NCBI GenBank assembly: GCA_018398805.1
Contig: JAGFBZ010000855.1
Location: forward strand, 1,736,001 to 1,800,000
Length of the DNA: 64,000 bases
Direction of reading: 5' to 3'
From: Hirundichthys speculiger
Taxonomy: Eukaryota; Chordata; Actinopteri; Beloniformes; Exocoetidae
The notes under the pieces were generated by a model. It ran no database searches and was not told the DNA's origin. It saw nothing but the letters and a program-made list of their open reading frames with translations. Positions within the stretch are counted from its first letter, which is position 1, and the number at the start of each line of letters is the position of its first letter. The translations under genes and the position numbers were made by a program. Positions 11,761 through 24,412 of the stretch are shown here, piece after piece.

Positions 11761-11966
11761 AGAAAATGGATTGACATGAAAATATCACTAAAATACTATG
11801 TGCTAACAAACAGATATTTTCACCTTCTCTATCACATGCCTGCAACAGCATTTTATATACACACTGCAAAAAGCGTGGCATAGAAATATATTTTTATTCT
11901 TTCTGTAGTGACACCCAGGCTCTGAAGGTAAGGCTTCATGTGACATTAAACACCAACCTATTTTAA

Positions 11967-13298
11967 CCCTTTTGGCGCCGGAGTTTTTTCAAGACAATAT
12001 ACAATTTTGATATCAAGATTTCAAAAGGCTATAACTTGAAAGCAGTTTGAGATAAAGGTATACTGTCAATGAGAAAATTGTTCAGTATGATTCAAAGTCT
12101 GTGATGGGAGTGTATTGATTCATATAATTAGCATATTATGACATCATACGGTGGTGGCCATATTGGAAAATGTTCAATTTTGATATCAAAGTTTCAAAAG
12201 ACTATAACTTTAAAGTGGTTTGAGATAAAGGCATACTGTAAATAAGAAATATCTTCAGTATGAACCAAAATTTAGAATGGAAGTAGATTTGTCATCTAAT
12301 TTGATTATTGTGACATCACCTGCCCAAACCTGCCCAGTGGTCCTCATTTTCAGATTTTTTCTCAAGCCCCATGCACAATGAAAGCTTTCGTTTCAGGGAC
12401 AATTACATCATAAAATCATGAAATCTGGAGTATGGTTTCAATATTTCCCTTTCAAAGAACTAGTGGCCTTTTCTATTTGTTTGATTGGTGATGAGGCTCC
12501 AGAATTCATCATTTGGAAAAGGAATGAAATCAATGGACTCAGAATTTGTCAGATTGTCTCCACAATAACCAAAAGGCTCATCAAAATTTAGGCTCCACTT
12601 TCGATACTCTTCCTCTTCTCTCAAGAACTCTCAGCCGCCACTATCATCTTCATCATCATCATCATCACCGTGATTACCGGTGCACTATTAGTGGTGTGTT
12701 TTTCCCGCGACTTCTCCCGCGTTGCCAGGACAACCGCGGTTGTTTTAATCCCGCTACATTTTTCCATATTTGCAGTGTTATGAGCTCCCCTGACATCTCG
12801 ACCTGCTTAATGATCGCAGAATGCTTCCACCCCGGTCACACTGAGGTGAAGCATCCCACATACGATGTGCTGATTGTGGACTATGGCGCGCGGACTCGCC
12901 GTCACTACTAATGTCAGTTTCTGCTTCACTGGACAACTGCATGTCTTCCTCCTCGGAATCGGAGTTAGCTAGAATCTGACAAAGTACTTAATGGACGGTA
13001 AACCAGCCTTTTGACATCGTGATTAAATGAAAAAACACTCTTTCGCTCTGCTCTGCTCTCACTACGCTCAGCATTTCTACTACTGCTGCGCCGCGCGTCT
13101 CTGTGCCGGACGGTGTTTTTCAAACTCAATTTACATTAAAACTTTGAATAGCGCCACCACCAAAAATGGTTCTGGCACACATGTCCACCATCTCCTGGTG
13201 AAAAGTAGTAACAAGATTCAGCTTCACATCTATAGATACAACCCATTTTATTCAGCAATGTTGCTTGTCGCAATATTGTGACTTTAGCGCTTAAAGGG
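11967..13298 (-). mobile_element. piggyBac-like element, non-autonomous (1.33 kb)
   Basis: Ends CCCTTTTGGCGC and the inverse GCGCTTAAAGGG are flanked by TTAA on both sides (11963-11966, 13299-13302), the piggyBac target site. On the minus strand about 12985-12890 a stretch encodes ILANSDSEEEDMQLSSEAET, like the acidic N-terminus of piggyBac transposases; no catalytic domain follows. A 172 bp unit is tandemly duplicated at 12002-12173 and 12174-12325, diverged. A CAT run (12640-12668) gives the poly-His ORF. Confidence 0.75.
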
Positions 13299-13679
13299 TT
13301 AAATTGTATACCAATAGCCACTTGTAAAGAAAATCTTAAAAAATAAAAATACATAAACTGAAAGCGCATAATTTAAAGGGGTGTTTTGGTTATCCTTAAG
13401 AAGTCCCCAGAACTGCTTGGTTTGAAAGCACCTAATATATTTTCATGTCAGTTTGTCCATTTATCCATGTGAACAAGTAAAAGCTCTTCAAATAGCAGAA
13501 TCAAAAACAATTGAGTGTAAAAATGCTCTTGAACAGCTTTTTTAAAAAGATTTAAGTCATTGTTATAACTTTGGGGCTGAAATTGCTTGGTTGTGCACTC
13601 AAAAACTAGCAAAGGTCTGAATTAGCCACATAACTGTTTCATTTCTTCTACTGGTGGACATAATTGCATTGCAACTTAC

Positions 13680-13793
13680 CCTCTGAGCACAAGCACTGAT
13701 ACAGGTCAATACCATCCATACAAGTGCCAGCATTCTGACACGGCTGGGACTCACAGTCATTGAGATTTATATCGCAAAATGGCCCTCCAAACC
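13680..13793 (-). CDS. eys: eys-like exon 8 (EGF 10)
   Basis: 114 bp, phase 1 to phase 1. FGGPFC completes EGF 9. The module [31 protein letters not shown] carries O-glucose (C-E-S-Q-P-C) and O-fucose (C-Q-N-A-G-T-C) consensus. The acceptor is gctgcag with a poor pyrimidine tract; the donor is gtaagttg. Joined to exon 9 it gives CLCSEGFGGFNC. Confidence 0.9.
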
Positions 13794-14138
13794 CTGCAGC
13801 ACATGCAAAAAGAAGAAAAGGAAAAATAAATGTTATTTAAATCATTTTCCCTTGGTTTTACTCCTCAGCCCAATTAGGATCAGCATGACTTTGTTTTCAC
13901 AAACAAAAGATGGTTTTCAAAGCCCGTATTGATTCATAGGGCTTGCTGAGAACAGGCAGACTCAGCTCACTGGATCATTTAATCATGTTTAATAAGAGCC
14001 AGTCATTGCCTCTCTGATCTATTTCATTAAACAGACTAAATCCAGTGATTTAAAAAAAAAAAAAAATCAAAGTCAATCTATACAGAGAAGCATATGAAAC
14101 AAATAACATGCATCAGCACACATGTAAACGCACTCACC

Positions 14139-14172
<34 letters not shown>

Positions 14173-15516
14173 CAACACTTGCCATTGAAGAGAAGAAACA
14201 TTCCAGTGCTGAAGGCATATTATTGCTTCAGCTAAACAAGCTGTATGTGGGTTCACCTCACATTTGCCTACAATGGAGCATTTGTTTTTGTATGCACACT
14301 ATGAAAGTTTTACACAGTCAGTCAAGGTAAAAGAGAGAAAGTTTATGGAGATGCTTTTTTTTAACTGAGTTGGGAAAAAAAGGGAACAGTAACAACATCT
14401 ATCTTGCAGCAAAATGAGTTTTACTGAAAAATTAGAGCGGCATGATACAAGAGGGAAAAAAAAGCAATTGCTGAACTGCAAAAACTTGCTGGATGGCAAT
14501 GACTTCATGCCAAGAAACCTTGAAAAAAGAAGATAAATAAGGATGCCTGAATAATTTAATCAACAACAAAAAAAACAATCTCTGAGTTTTATCACTTTTA
14601 ATATCTAAGGTGAAATACACCAGCAACTTTCCAACCAATCCTATTATGTTTCTTTTATTTAATGGTTTCTACATTCTCAGATCAGGTATGTTATCTTGTG
14701 TGTGTATTAGATACTAGGTCAAAAATTTCATAAGTGAGGGGGATATGCTCAGACATTTAGTAACACTTTAGGTTGGCAAGGAATAGATAATGTGAATGCC
14801 AAGACTGCTGACCTGAAACATTTTAACAAGACAGCTACTTGCAGTTTGCCCTTGAGAAGTGATCTGAGGACTGTAGCTTGATGCAGGTTGCTTTCATTTA
14901 CATAAGAAATCGCTCACAATCCTTCACTTTGACATCTGCCAAGCATAAATGCAACACAAGTAATGATGTTACAGTTATTGATTGCCTAACATGAACTTAT
15001 GTGTAATAGCCATTCCATTGAAAAGAGCTGCTTGAGCTGCTGTGGGGTAGTGTAGACTGAATTATGCTTGGCATGGCAAGTAAAACATTTTTAGTTCCAG
15101 TACCCTGACTGCATCCAGGAAAAAGCTGCATGATTCCATGTGCATGTGCAACCAGTCCTGCACTGGCATTCTGTCACTGACAGCATCTGCAGCTTTCCAT
15201 CATGAAGCCTGGATATCCCTGGCAAGCTTCAGAGTACTCAAAAGATGAAACTACCCCACTTACTCCTGAGTGGTATATGTCAACAACTGGAAATGACTGC
15301 TTTCTTGTTGGACCAAAAAAACAAAACAATAAGAAATCAAGGTATTCACTGATACACAAAGAATATGTGTTAAGGTAATTGCCAGTCGTGCAAGTCCTTG
15401 TTTTTACTTAATATCAGTCTATCCCCTTTTTGTGGTCAAGTCAGAAAACATGGGAAATGCACTCATTTTCACTCTCACAATGTGCTCATTTCTTACATGT
15501 TTAATGTCCAGCTCAC
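13794..15516. other. intron 7/8, with an (AC)n microsatellite
   Basis: Apart from about 15 AC units at 14140-14171 and an A run at 14052-14065, I see no recognisable element. The short ORFs have no domain. Confidence 0.6.
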
Positions 15517-15639
15517 CTCTTTCACATATGCAAGAGACATTCTGTCCATCCTTGGTCTCGGTGCATATTAATGTGTGTTCACTGCACAGTCCGAATGAGC
15601 AAAGATCAATATCCAGAGAGCAGTCATTCCCCTTGAATC
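15517..15639 (-). CDS. eys: eys-like exon 7 (EGF 9)
   Basis: 123 bp, phase 1 to phase 1. FKGNDC ends EGF 8; the new module reads SLDIDLCSFGLC SEHTLIC ... NVSCICERG. The Cys2-Cys3 spacing has one extra residue (SEHTLI) and the Cys3-Cys4 loop is charged (TETKDGQNVS, with an N-V-S glycosylation sequon), so it is a diverged EGF. The acceptor is ctttcag; the donor is gtgagctg. With exon 8 the end reads CICERGFGGPFC. Confidence 0.9.
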
Positions 15640-16599
15640 CTGAAAGCAACAGTGAGTTGACAATGGAAAGGGAAAATTCAGCAAAGGTTCGGGAATCAAG
15701 CCAAGGGGTGTGAATTAATAAAACTGAAGGAACACAGTGCTACACATCTTCATGGCTCTGGTTGTACCTTTATTCAGCAGATTAACAGGGTATTGATTCT
15801 TCCCCTTACAATCTACTTGCTATCTAGTATGCCGATTGAGTGAATCATTGTCATTAGCCTGTCTTAGCAGACAGGTCTATTTCACATTTATCTAACACAC
15901 AAGATGCCACTGCTGCATCTTAATGTCAATGTTTTTGTTATAAATACAACATAAACAGATGTTGATTCAAACATAAATTGCTTTGTAATGTTTCTTTTTG
16001 ACAAACATCACAAAATGGAAACTTTGCCCACAATGCGATGCACTGCAGATCAAAATTACAAAGGGTACTATTTTACATTTCATATTAAGAGGCTCTATAA
16101 TTGCAATTTGGTGCATTTTTGTCTTTTTTTTCTTCTCATGCATGCATGCATACAACATCCTGCTCTATATATCAAAATAATTGGGAATCTGAATCCACAT
16201 GCATGACCCTGGTTCTTGCTTCTGTGTCCATCCATTAAGGGAAATATACATTTCCCCATTAACCATTTGGACTCAAAAATCTTTTTTTTCCCCCTGATGT
16301 TATCGGCCATGACAATAAAAATAACAAAGAGGGGTAGTTTTACTCAAATGAGACAAATGAGACGCACATTAGAAATGTGGGGAGAATGAAATGTGTTTTA
16401 TTAGGTGGTTCAAATTTCATCATTGTAGAAAGGGAAGTAGGACTGTGCTGAGGGGAGGGATAGATAAGAAATGGCTCATGGAAGCAAACCTGCCTACTTA
16501 CACAGAGTTAAACTAATGGCACAAAATTTGAATAGAAAGAACATGTAAAAGTTAAATATGGTTCAGTATACAGATTCACAAATCTGTGTAAAATTCTTA

Positions 16600-17440
16600 G
16601 TTTGACATTACATCAAACTAAACTTTTCCTGTTATAGGTCCGCTAGGATTAACAACATTATTTCTATTAGCCAAATGCCAGAATAATAAGAGATAGATTT
16701 TCTTAAAATAATCTTTTATTACTTCTTTCAAATTTTGAAGCTTACATACACTAAAATTACTATACCTTAAAACAATTTGGGAAAAACTAGCTGATAATGT
16801 CATGGCTTTGGAAGCTTCTGATAGGTTAATTATCAACATTTGAGTTAATTGGAAGCTCAACTGTGGATGTATCTTAAGGCCCACCTCAAACACACTGACT
16901 TCCTTGTGTGACATCATGGGACAATCAAAAGAAATCAGAAATCAAGATATCAGGAAGTCTGGTTCTTCTTTGGGTACAATTTGCAGATGTCTGTAGTTGC
17001 CATGTTCATCTGTTCAAAAAGATTATGCACAAGTATAAACACCATGGGAATGTCCAGCCATCATACCATTCAGGAAAGAGACCAGTTCTGCGTCCCAGAG
17101 ATGAACGTGTTTTGCTGTGAAATGTCAGGTATCAACTACAGAACAAAAGCAAAACACCTTGTGAAGATGCTGGCTGAAGCTGGTAAGAGAGCGTCTTTAT
17201 CCACAGTCAAACGAGTCCTTTATAGACATGGTTACAGCAGGAGACACTGGCGCACTTCACAAAATAGATGACATCATGAGGAAAAAAAGTCATGCAGAAA
17301 TATTGAAACTCTTGAGCACAAATGGGTCTTTCAAATGGACAATGACTATTTGCATACCACCAAATGAGTTACAAAGTGCCATAAAGACAACAAAGTTACC
17401 TTTTTTTTTTCAAGTGGCCATCACAAAATCCTGAACAGAT
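16600..17440 (+). pseudogene. Tc1-like transposon, internally deleted
   Basis: 5' region with the inner repeat gcttacatacacta (16739) and the leader aatgtcatggctttggaagc, typical of fish Tc1 elements. Transposase pieces follow: a start-like acatcatgggacaatcaaaa (16912), then KIMHKYKHHG and the DNA-binding region through LSTVKRVLYRHG (about 17196-17231). Here the text jumps straight to TGALHKIDDIMRK, so the middle including the first catalytic Asp is deleted; further gaps follow. The right terminal repeat was not found. Confidence 0.75.
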
Positions 17441-18585
17441 TGGCTGTACAGTATTCATGATGCATCATGGGATAGACTGAGTGCACTATTTAGAGTATAA
17501 ACATTCTCACTACATGTTTCGAAGTGCAGCAAAATGGCAACTTTACTAACTGGTGCACTGTAGACAGTAGGGGGTGATTATGAATGCCCTCATGTATTGT
17601 TTTGGCCCACATAGAAATAAAAATGAAAACAATGAGCAAATCTAACAAAAATACAAAGTCAAGCTATTTTCTAAAATGTATAAAGTGTCAGAAAACAAGC
17701 TTGAGATAATGCAGCTGTGTTCGTCTTTGTCTGTACTGTGTTTCTGCTACATTTTCAAAGACTTTGTTTTATTCTTTGAAGCCTTAATGACAGCAGAGTG
17801 AAGGACTGTGGCTCAAAGCCTGATGTTTCTTGACTGTCATTGTCTGAGGACAGGTGTCCATCCAATGCCCGTTATGTGTTTTGGTCTTGTTGAAATACAC
17901 CAATGAGATTAAACATCACGCATTGGCATTCAAGTAGGGCAGAACAGGTTTATCCTTGTCGCCTATTATCAGTTACTATTCAAAAATGCAAATATCAAAT
18001 CTAAAAAGTCTTGTTGAAATTCATAATCTATGAACTCCTTTCTCAGTTTATCATGATGATGTTGATTATTGTGGGGTAGTAGTTCTGGGAATCTAAAAAT
18101 AATGCAATACACGCAGAAAAAAGATGAAATTAAAATTAAAAAGATGAATAGAAAAAAAATAAATCCAATCATTAATATAAATAAATATTTATTATACAGC
18201 CAAAAAAGAGTTAAATATCTTCACAGATCCTATTAATCCAGTGGGGTTTTCCAAAATGAGATTGTACGTTTCTAGATAAGAATAAGCACCCCAGCATATC
18301 AGAGCACATCCCGTGAAGAATAGGATGAAGCAACTTAGCTACAGAAAGCTAACGGCAATAAAGTTCAGTGATAGAAGTTTTGTGACGACGCAGGCAATAA
18401 CGACATCAACTAAAAACAGTCCCATTCCATGTACAAAGAGTGTAAACAAGATTTAATTTTGTGTGGAATTTCAAGATCACCAAATGTAGGAGGGTTTGCG
18501 CACTTCATTACTTTCTGTGGTGGCAGCAGATGTAACACATGAAACACGTATGAATGTTGATGGGATTCTTAGCGTGAGATATTGG
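17441..18585. other. part of intron 6/7, nothing recognised
   Basis: AT-rich intron with no recognisable element. The stretch 15640-16599 left of the Tc1 copy is likewise featureless apart from short homopolymers. Confidence 0.5.
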
Positions 18586-18909
18586 TGTCATGATCTGCAG
18601 TGGCCATCCTGGCTTTTCTTTTCCTGAGTTTCATGGCCTGGGCGGAGCCATGGATCTACACCTCCAGTACACCTGAGGCTCATTCCAACCATCATCACCA
18701 GTTTCTATAAAGTCTTGGACCTTTCGCCACCAGTCACCATCATCTGCTTTACCATGCGCCCAGCCTAGCTGTCTAGCTAGCCAGCTAGCCCAGTCTGTGT
18801 TGTGTGAATCTAACTGTCAATCCAGGATTTCCATCCTCAATAAACTCCAAACATTTCAACTCAAATTTCTGGGTTCTGCATTTGGGTCCTTCCTGCTCTG
18901 AACATAACA
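18586..18909. mobile_element. solo LTR (324 bp)
   Basis: Begins TGTCATGATC and ends GAACATAACA (TG...CA). Flanked by an exact 5 bp duplication ATTGG at 18581-18585 and 18910-18914. Near the end it has a polyadenylation signal region (tcctcaataaactcc at 18835). No internal retroelement sequence adjoins, so it is a solo LTR left by recombination between LTRs of a Ty3/gypsy-like element. Confidence 0.8.
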
Positions 18910-19339
18910 ATTGGTGGCACTTGAATAGAATTCCCCCTTGGGGATGAATAAAGTAATTCTGATTCTGATAAATGAGAATGTGTAAACAGGTGGAACTGCG
19001 TGACTCTCAAGGCAAAAGTGCCTTTGTTTTAGTCAGCTAGCCCAGCTGTCAGTATTGTTTTGCTGGACATGTGCATCTACTGTGTGATTTTGGGGGTAGA
19101 GCTAGCAAAGGGGCACTGAAAGAAACATCTTGTTTTATTCTGGCTGTTGTGTTTAAATATCAAGTGTTTCTCAAGAACTGCTACAGCTACTTTTAAATTC
19201 ACAAATGTTTGAAATACAATTTATGTTGGTGTCAGTGAAACCCACTAATTCAAACAAACCCATGTAAAGAAGATGCCTCTGATGTCACTTCTAAAGTTGT
19301 ATATATGGGGACATAGTAGGGGAAAAAAAGGTCCTGAAC

Positions 19340-19820
19340 TGGTCTTAATAGCAGCTGCTGAAGCGGGTGGGGAAAAGTAAGTACACCCTCATTAATTCTA
19401 TATTAGTCAAGAGGGTATGTAGCAGCCAGGTTCTGATTATCAGATGGACATGGTTAATTAATCAGTGCTTTTATAGAGGTCAAGCTCTAAAAGGCAAAAG
19501 TTATGGCAGTTTGCTTCTCTGAACGATTGAGGTGTACCAAAGAGGAAGGACATCAGCAATGAGCTAAGAGAGGCATTGGTTGCAGCCATCAGTCTAGAAG
19601 AGACTATAAGACCATACCCAGTAACAATCTGTATGGATCTCTAGATGTGTAGTGGCCAAGTCCAGTTCAGATATAAACCTGTTCAAAATACTGCAGAAAT
19701 GCCTTAAGAGAACTGTCAACAAATAAATACCTGCAAACCTCAGTGAGCAAAGCTATAAAGAAGAGTGGGCCAAAATTACATATAGAAAATGGTTTCTTCA
19801 AATAATTCCTGCTAAAAGTG
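19340..19820. repeat. degenerate interspersed repeat, DNA-transposon-like
   Basis: Opens ggggaaaagtaagtacaccc, and later has 'aatgccttaagagaactgtcaac' and 'aagaagagtgggccaaaatt', phrases I associate with a dispersed fish Tc1-related element. No ends established. The flanks 18915-19339 and 19821-21796 show nothing I recognise. Confidence 0.4.
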
Positions 19821-21796
19821 ACCACGCAAACTCAATTTTTCACAATCTGCTTCTCCATTTCTGCTTGTTGTTTGTTCAAATAAACAAATCATCAAACAAA
19901 CTATGACATAACACTACTAACTGTCACGTATTGTTGTTAATCAGAATTTGTATTTATTTAATTTTAAGACCTGAAAAGGACCAGGAGACTTTTTATTATG
20001 TCCCGATTCGTAAAATCGTAGATTATTTGTTAATTTATTTTTTAGCATTGAATTTTGAAAACCATCTTTTAACATTTTATTATACATGCAGCCTGTATCT
20101 CTGAAGTTGACCTGACTGAGAGGCAAAGGACACATGCATTCAAATTTCTTCCATCAAGCTTTTAATATAGACAGAACAGCAGCTATATAAGGTTATCTGC
20201 ATACCTGTATAGATGAAGGCAGACTTGCTTTTTCTAACATTGCAACCTTAGTCCAAAGCAGCTTACTTTAAATGACTACATCTATCTAGGTGTTTGATGA
20301 CCTTCCAACTACCCTTTTCCCATTATGTTATGTATTGCCTTGACTAGTTAATGGACAGCTATTGCCTCCAACGGGGTGTTTCAGAAGTGTTTAATAACCA
20401 ATTGTGCATGCAATTCACTCTGAGGTTAATGTTGCATGAAGGAATGTCACATTTACAGTGACACTATCTCCAAATGGGACTCCCCTTTTCTTTCAGCCCA
20501 CTACTGGTGGTTTAAACCAACTCTAGTATAGTAAAAGGAAAGAAGAATAGAAGAATAAGGTGTTGTTAATGTTTTTCTCTAAATTCTAACATGACATATG
20601 AAGTTATGTTAACCTTGATACCTATATGTAATTAGTGCACTTCACCTACTTGCTACTCAACAAAAGCCTGTGTGTTTGGCCTTTCATTTGGCAAGAATAT
20701 TTATCAGAATGGGTAAAGTAAGGTGATAGAAATTTGTTGATGCAATTAATTAAGAAAGTAGTATTTTGTTTTCAGATCAAATTATTATTTTAAAATGGCA
20801 ACATATACACATTTGAAACATTTTTCTCCCTTTATCTTGTTCAAAGCGGTGAGACAGATGATGCTTTCATGATCAATCATTCTATTATCATTTCATCGTA
20901 CTTGATACATTTGATGCATATATTGTTATGCTAAAACATTTCAACATTACACTAAAATATTCAACCTTATTTGCTAAATATCTGAATTTATAATTGTAAA
21001 CATATTTACATATTTGGCACATTGTAGGATGTGTTAAATGACATCATAGCAAATTCATCATACTGACACAATCATAACAGTTCTTTGTGTGACATGTAAA
21101 AAGAGTCAGATGACATAAAAGAGGTACCTCTCAGACAGTTCAGACAGCCATGGAATACCAGAATATCACGACTGACACTATCAAATATACTGCAAATCAA
21201 ATGTGTTCTGATGGAGATCCAGATACAGATTTTTTTTTTTCTGTATTCAGTCACAAAAACAACTAATTTAGAGGATTTGGCAACCTGGACTAAATCAGCC
21301 CTGAAGGCTTTGTAGTATGGTGTCATATTGAGTTTCCGATATGAAAATTAAATAAATATTATCAAAAACATCAGTAAAACCTGAGAAAACATATTTCGGA
21401 CCGTAGCTGAAAACAGGAGACAGCAGAAGGAATCCGTCTGAACACAGCATTGAAAAACAAGTATCCTTTTCTAATTTGTTCTGTTTCTGTAGAGAGAAGC
21501 CTGTAAACCTGGCACAGCATTTATCTAATTGGATTTCTGAGAGTAATAAGGAGATCAAAGACACCTGTTTATAAATCTGTCAGTGAAATTAAAACAGTAA
21601 TGGAAGCTGCAGTCACGCAGGGGTGTTCTGTTTTTGCCCAAATCTAATTTGAGCAAAATGTAAAAAAAAAAAAAAAACTAAAAGCATATTATTTACAGTG
21701 ATGCATTTATATGACCAAACTGTCATAAAAACACATTATGTGGCAGGCTACACACAGTAAGGCTTTCATTGAGTACCAAATGGGTACACATTAAAT

Positions 21797-23394
21797 CAGC
21801 CTTTCTCAACCAGGGTGTCACGGCACACTGGGGTGTTGTCTGACTGCTTCAGGGGTGTCGCCAAAAAATGATCTATTCTGACATTTCATATATAAATAAA
21901 TGAATGCATAAATAAACATTATTTTGCCTATGAATGAATAAATAATTAAAATACATAAATAGACATGAAATGAATAATAAAAATATGTCTCACGTGCCCA
22001 TTTCCCAATGTCAAAAGTTCACAATGTCGATATGGGGTCAGGGTCAACGTACTGCGCAGTTATCTTACGGCGTAATATTATTTAAAGAAATTTATCATGT
22101 CACAGGTGAGTATCTTGAAAAGGGAGGACTAAGTTGGAAGAACTGTATCAGTATCTGTACTGATAGTGCATCTGCAATGATGAGCTGTGCCCAAGGTTTC
22201 CTTAGTAGGACCAAAGCGCAAAATCAAGACATGCGAACAACCCACTGTTTCCTTCACAGAGGCACTTGTTGCAAAGACGCTACCAAAAGAACTTTCGCAC
22301 GTACTTGACAGAGCAGTAGACAATGTTAATTTTATAAAGGCGCACCCATTAAAGAGTCACATGTTTTCTATTCTTTACAAGGAAATGGGGGCAGAGCATT
22401 AAAGCTTGTTACTACACACAGCTGCCTGCTGGCTTTCACGGGGGAAGGTTTTGAGCCACCTGTACAAGTTAAGAGAAGAACTCAGGGTCTTCTTGGTAGA
22501 AGAGAAATCTGCATATGCAGAGCTGCTCGCAGATGAGCAATGGTGCGCAAAGTTTGCGTATTTGGCCGATATATTTAAGCACCTAATTGAACTGAATATT
22601 AAAATGCAGGATAAAGAAGAAAACCTCATCTCCTGGTCTGACAAACTGTGTGGCTTCAGATCTAAGCTCACACTCTGGCGTTCATTTGTGGAGAAGGGCA
22701 GACTGGATATGTTTCCACTGTGCAATGTGCATACTAACACCAGCACACTTTCTGACCCCATAGTCCAGCACCTGAAAACTCTTGACGACCGCTTTGATCA
22801 TTATTTCCCACCGGAGTCTTATGCAGAATTTGACTGGGTACGTGATCCTTGGAGTTCAAGCGCACTGGAGAGCGCAAAGGACATGTCATTGACAACTCAG
22901 GAGCAACTGTTGAAGATCAAGGAGGATTGCACTTTGAAAATGAGATTTGGTGACATGGAATTGGACATGTTTTGGATATCAGTGGGAAAAGAGTGAAAAG
23001 AGTGGCTTCAAGTTGTGCCCTTTCTATTCTATTACCCTACTCTATGACTTATTTGTGCAAACAGAGCTTTTCAAGTCTGACATACATCAAGAACAAGTAC
23101 AGAGAACGACTACGGACTGTGGCTCCGTGTCTGCCTCTCATCCATCCCAGCCAGGGTAAAGCGGTTGTTAGCGTCGCACCCCGCTCAGGTCTCCCATTGA
23201 TGGTGAGTCACACCCCCTTTTTCACTCTCACTCTTCCTTCTCTCAATTTGCTGAGGCTACAGAGGCCCGGATGGCAACAAACTCATCACAGATGAAAAGA
23301 AACTGGTTTTTAATTATATTTTTACTCTAGGGTGTCATGAGATTTTATTCACTTTTGAAAGGTGTCGTGACTGAAAAAAGGTTGATTAAGGCTG
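21797..23394 (+). pseudogene. decayed hAT transposon, ZBED5/SCAND3-like transposase
   Basis: Inverted ends CAGCCTTTCTCAACC and (inverse) GGTTGATTAAGGCTG. Inside are pieces of a Charlie-type hAT transposase: LSWKNCISICTDSASAMM (about 22129-22182; catalytic CTD box), PKELSHVLDRAVDNVNFIKA, KEMGAEH, then a 196-codon open run from 22406 with WLSRGKVLSHLYKLREELRV, EWDWVRDPW-like DWVRDPW, and the dimerisation end YLCKQSFSSLTYIKNKYRERL (about 23050-23112) in another frame. At least three frameshifts or stops. The flanks show no convincing 8 bp duplication. Confidence 0.85.
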
Positions 23395-24379
23395 CTGTAT
23401 ATATACAGTATGTTCTTTTTTAAGGGTGTGTCTTATTAATGTCCTTTAACATCTTGGGTTTTATTTCTCAGATATCTATCCATAAGTCTAAGTTCTATGG
23501 ACTACGTATTTATGAATGTGACATTGGACCTGTAATACCAAGGAAGTCTCCAGTCTGAGCTGTACAATCAAGTTGGGGTTTAGTATTTTATTACCAGAGG
23601 GCATAGTAAAATCAAGTACATACAGAGAAATGCAACACATCCCTCTATTATGGCCTCATTATGGATCTTGCTGGGAATGTGTGTCATAAATAAATGTCAA
23701 ATACATATGCATTTGTAAAACAGAATGCCATTTGAAATCAAAGTGAAATTATGTGGTTAAGTCAAGTTTGCATGTATTGTTACTTAACAGTAAGATTTCT
23801 TTTTTCTGCTCATGTACAATGATATTGGTCTTAACTATTATTTTTAAAAGTTTTTTTTTTTCCCCATAACTGTAAATTTCAATAAAGATTTATTGCCTCT
23901 ATTTTTCTCCTCCTCAAACCACCATCATAATGTGGTTCAGAGGAGCCCCCACCCTCCCGACCATCCATCTCATCTTCTCAACCTCTAGAAGTGCCATCTC
24001 TTGGTTACTTCTGAGAATCCTTTCACAATTAACTAATTTCTTCTTGAAACACTGGTGATGGCAACTCCTTCCATTCATCTCATCTCATCCAGCCGGTACC
24101 TCACTCCTCTGCAAACCTCTGCAAACCAGCTGTGTCCGAATTCTGTCAGTCAGAACTGAAGGCCAATTAGCAGGGTCAGTAGACAGAGGCTCATCCTCAG
24201 GCACAGGATTTGGTGGAGATTTTGGTTAAAAGCATTTCTAATGAAGAGCACATGATATTAACATTAGTATATATTTGTTATTGACAGCATTTATAGTGTT
24301 TACAAAAGTACAAAGTTATGCAAGAATGCACACATACACCCCCCTTCAATGCACGCGCGCGCACACGCACACATGCAGG

Positions 24380-24412
<33 letters not shown>

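Noticed and set aside
12546..12911. 121-codon plus-strand ORF with a His run
   Set aside because: Lies inside the piggyBac-like element, over a CAT microsatellite; the meaningful relic is on the other strand.
22406..22996. Host ZBED5-like gene
   Set aside because: Frameshifts upstream and downstream and degraded terminal inverted repeats show a dead transposon, not a domesticated gene.
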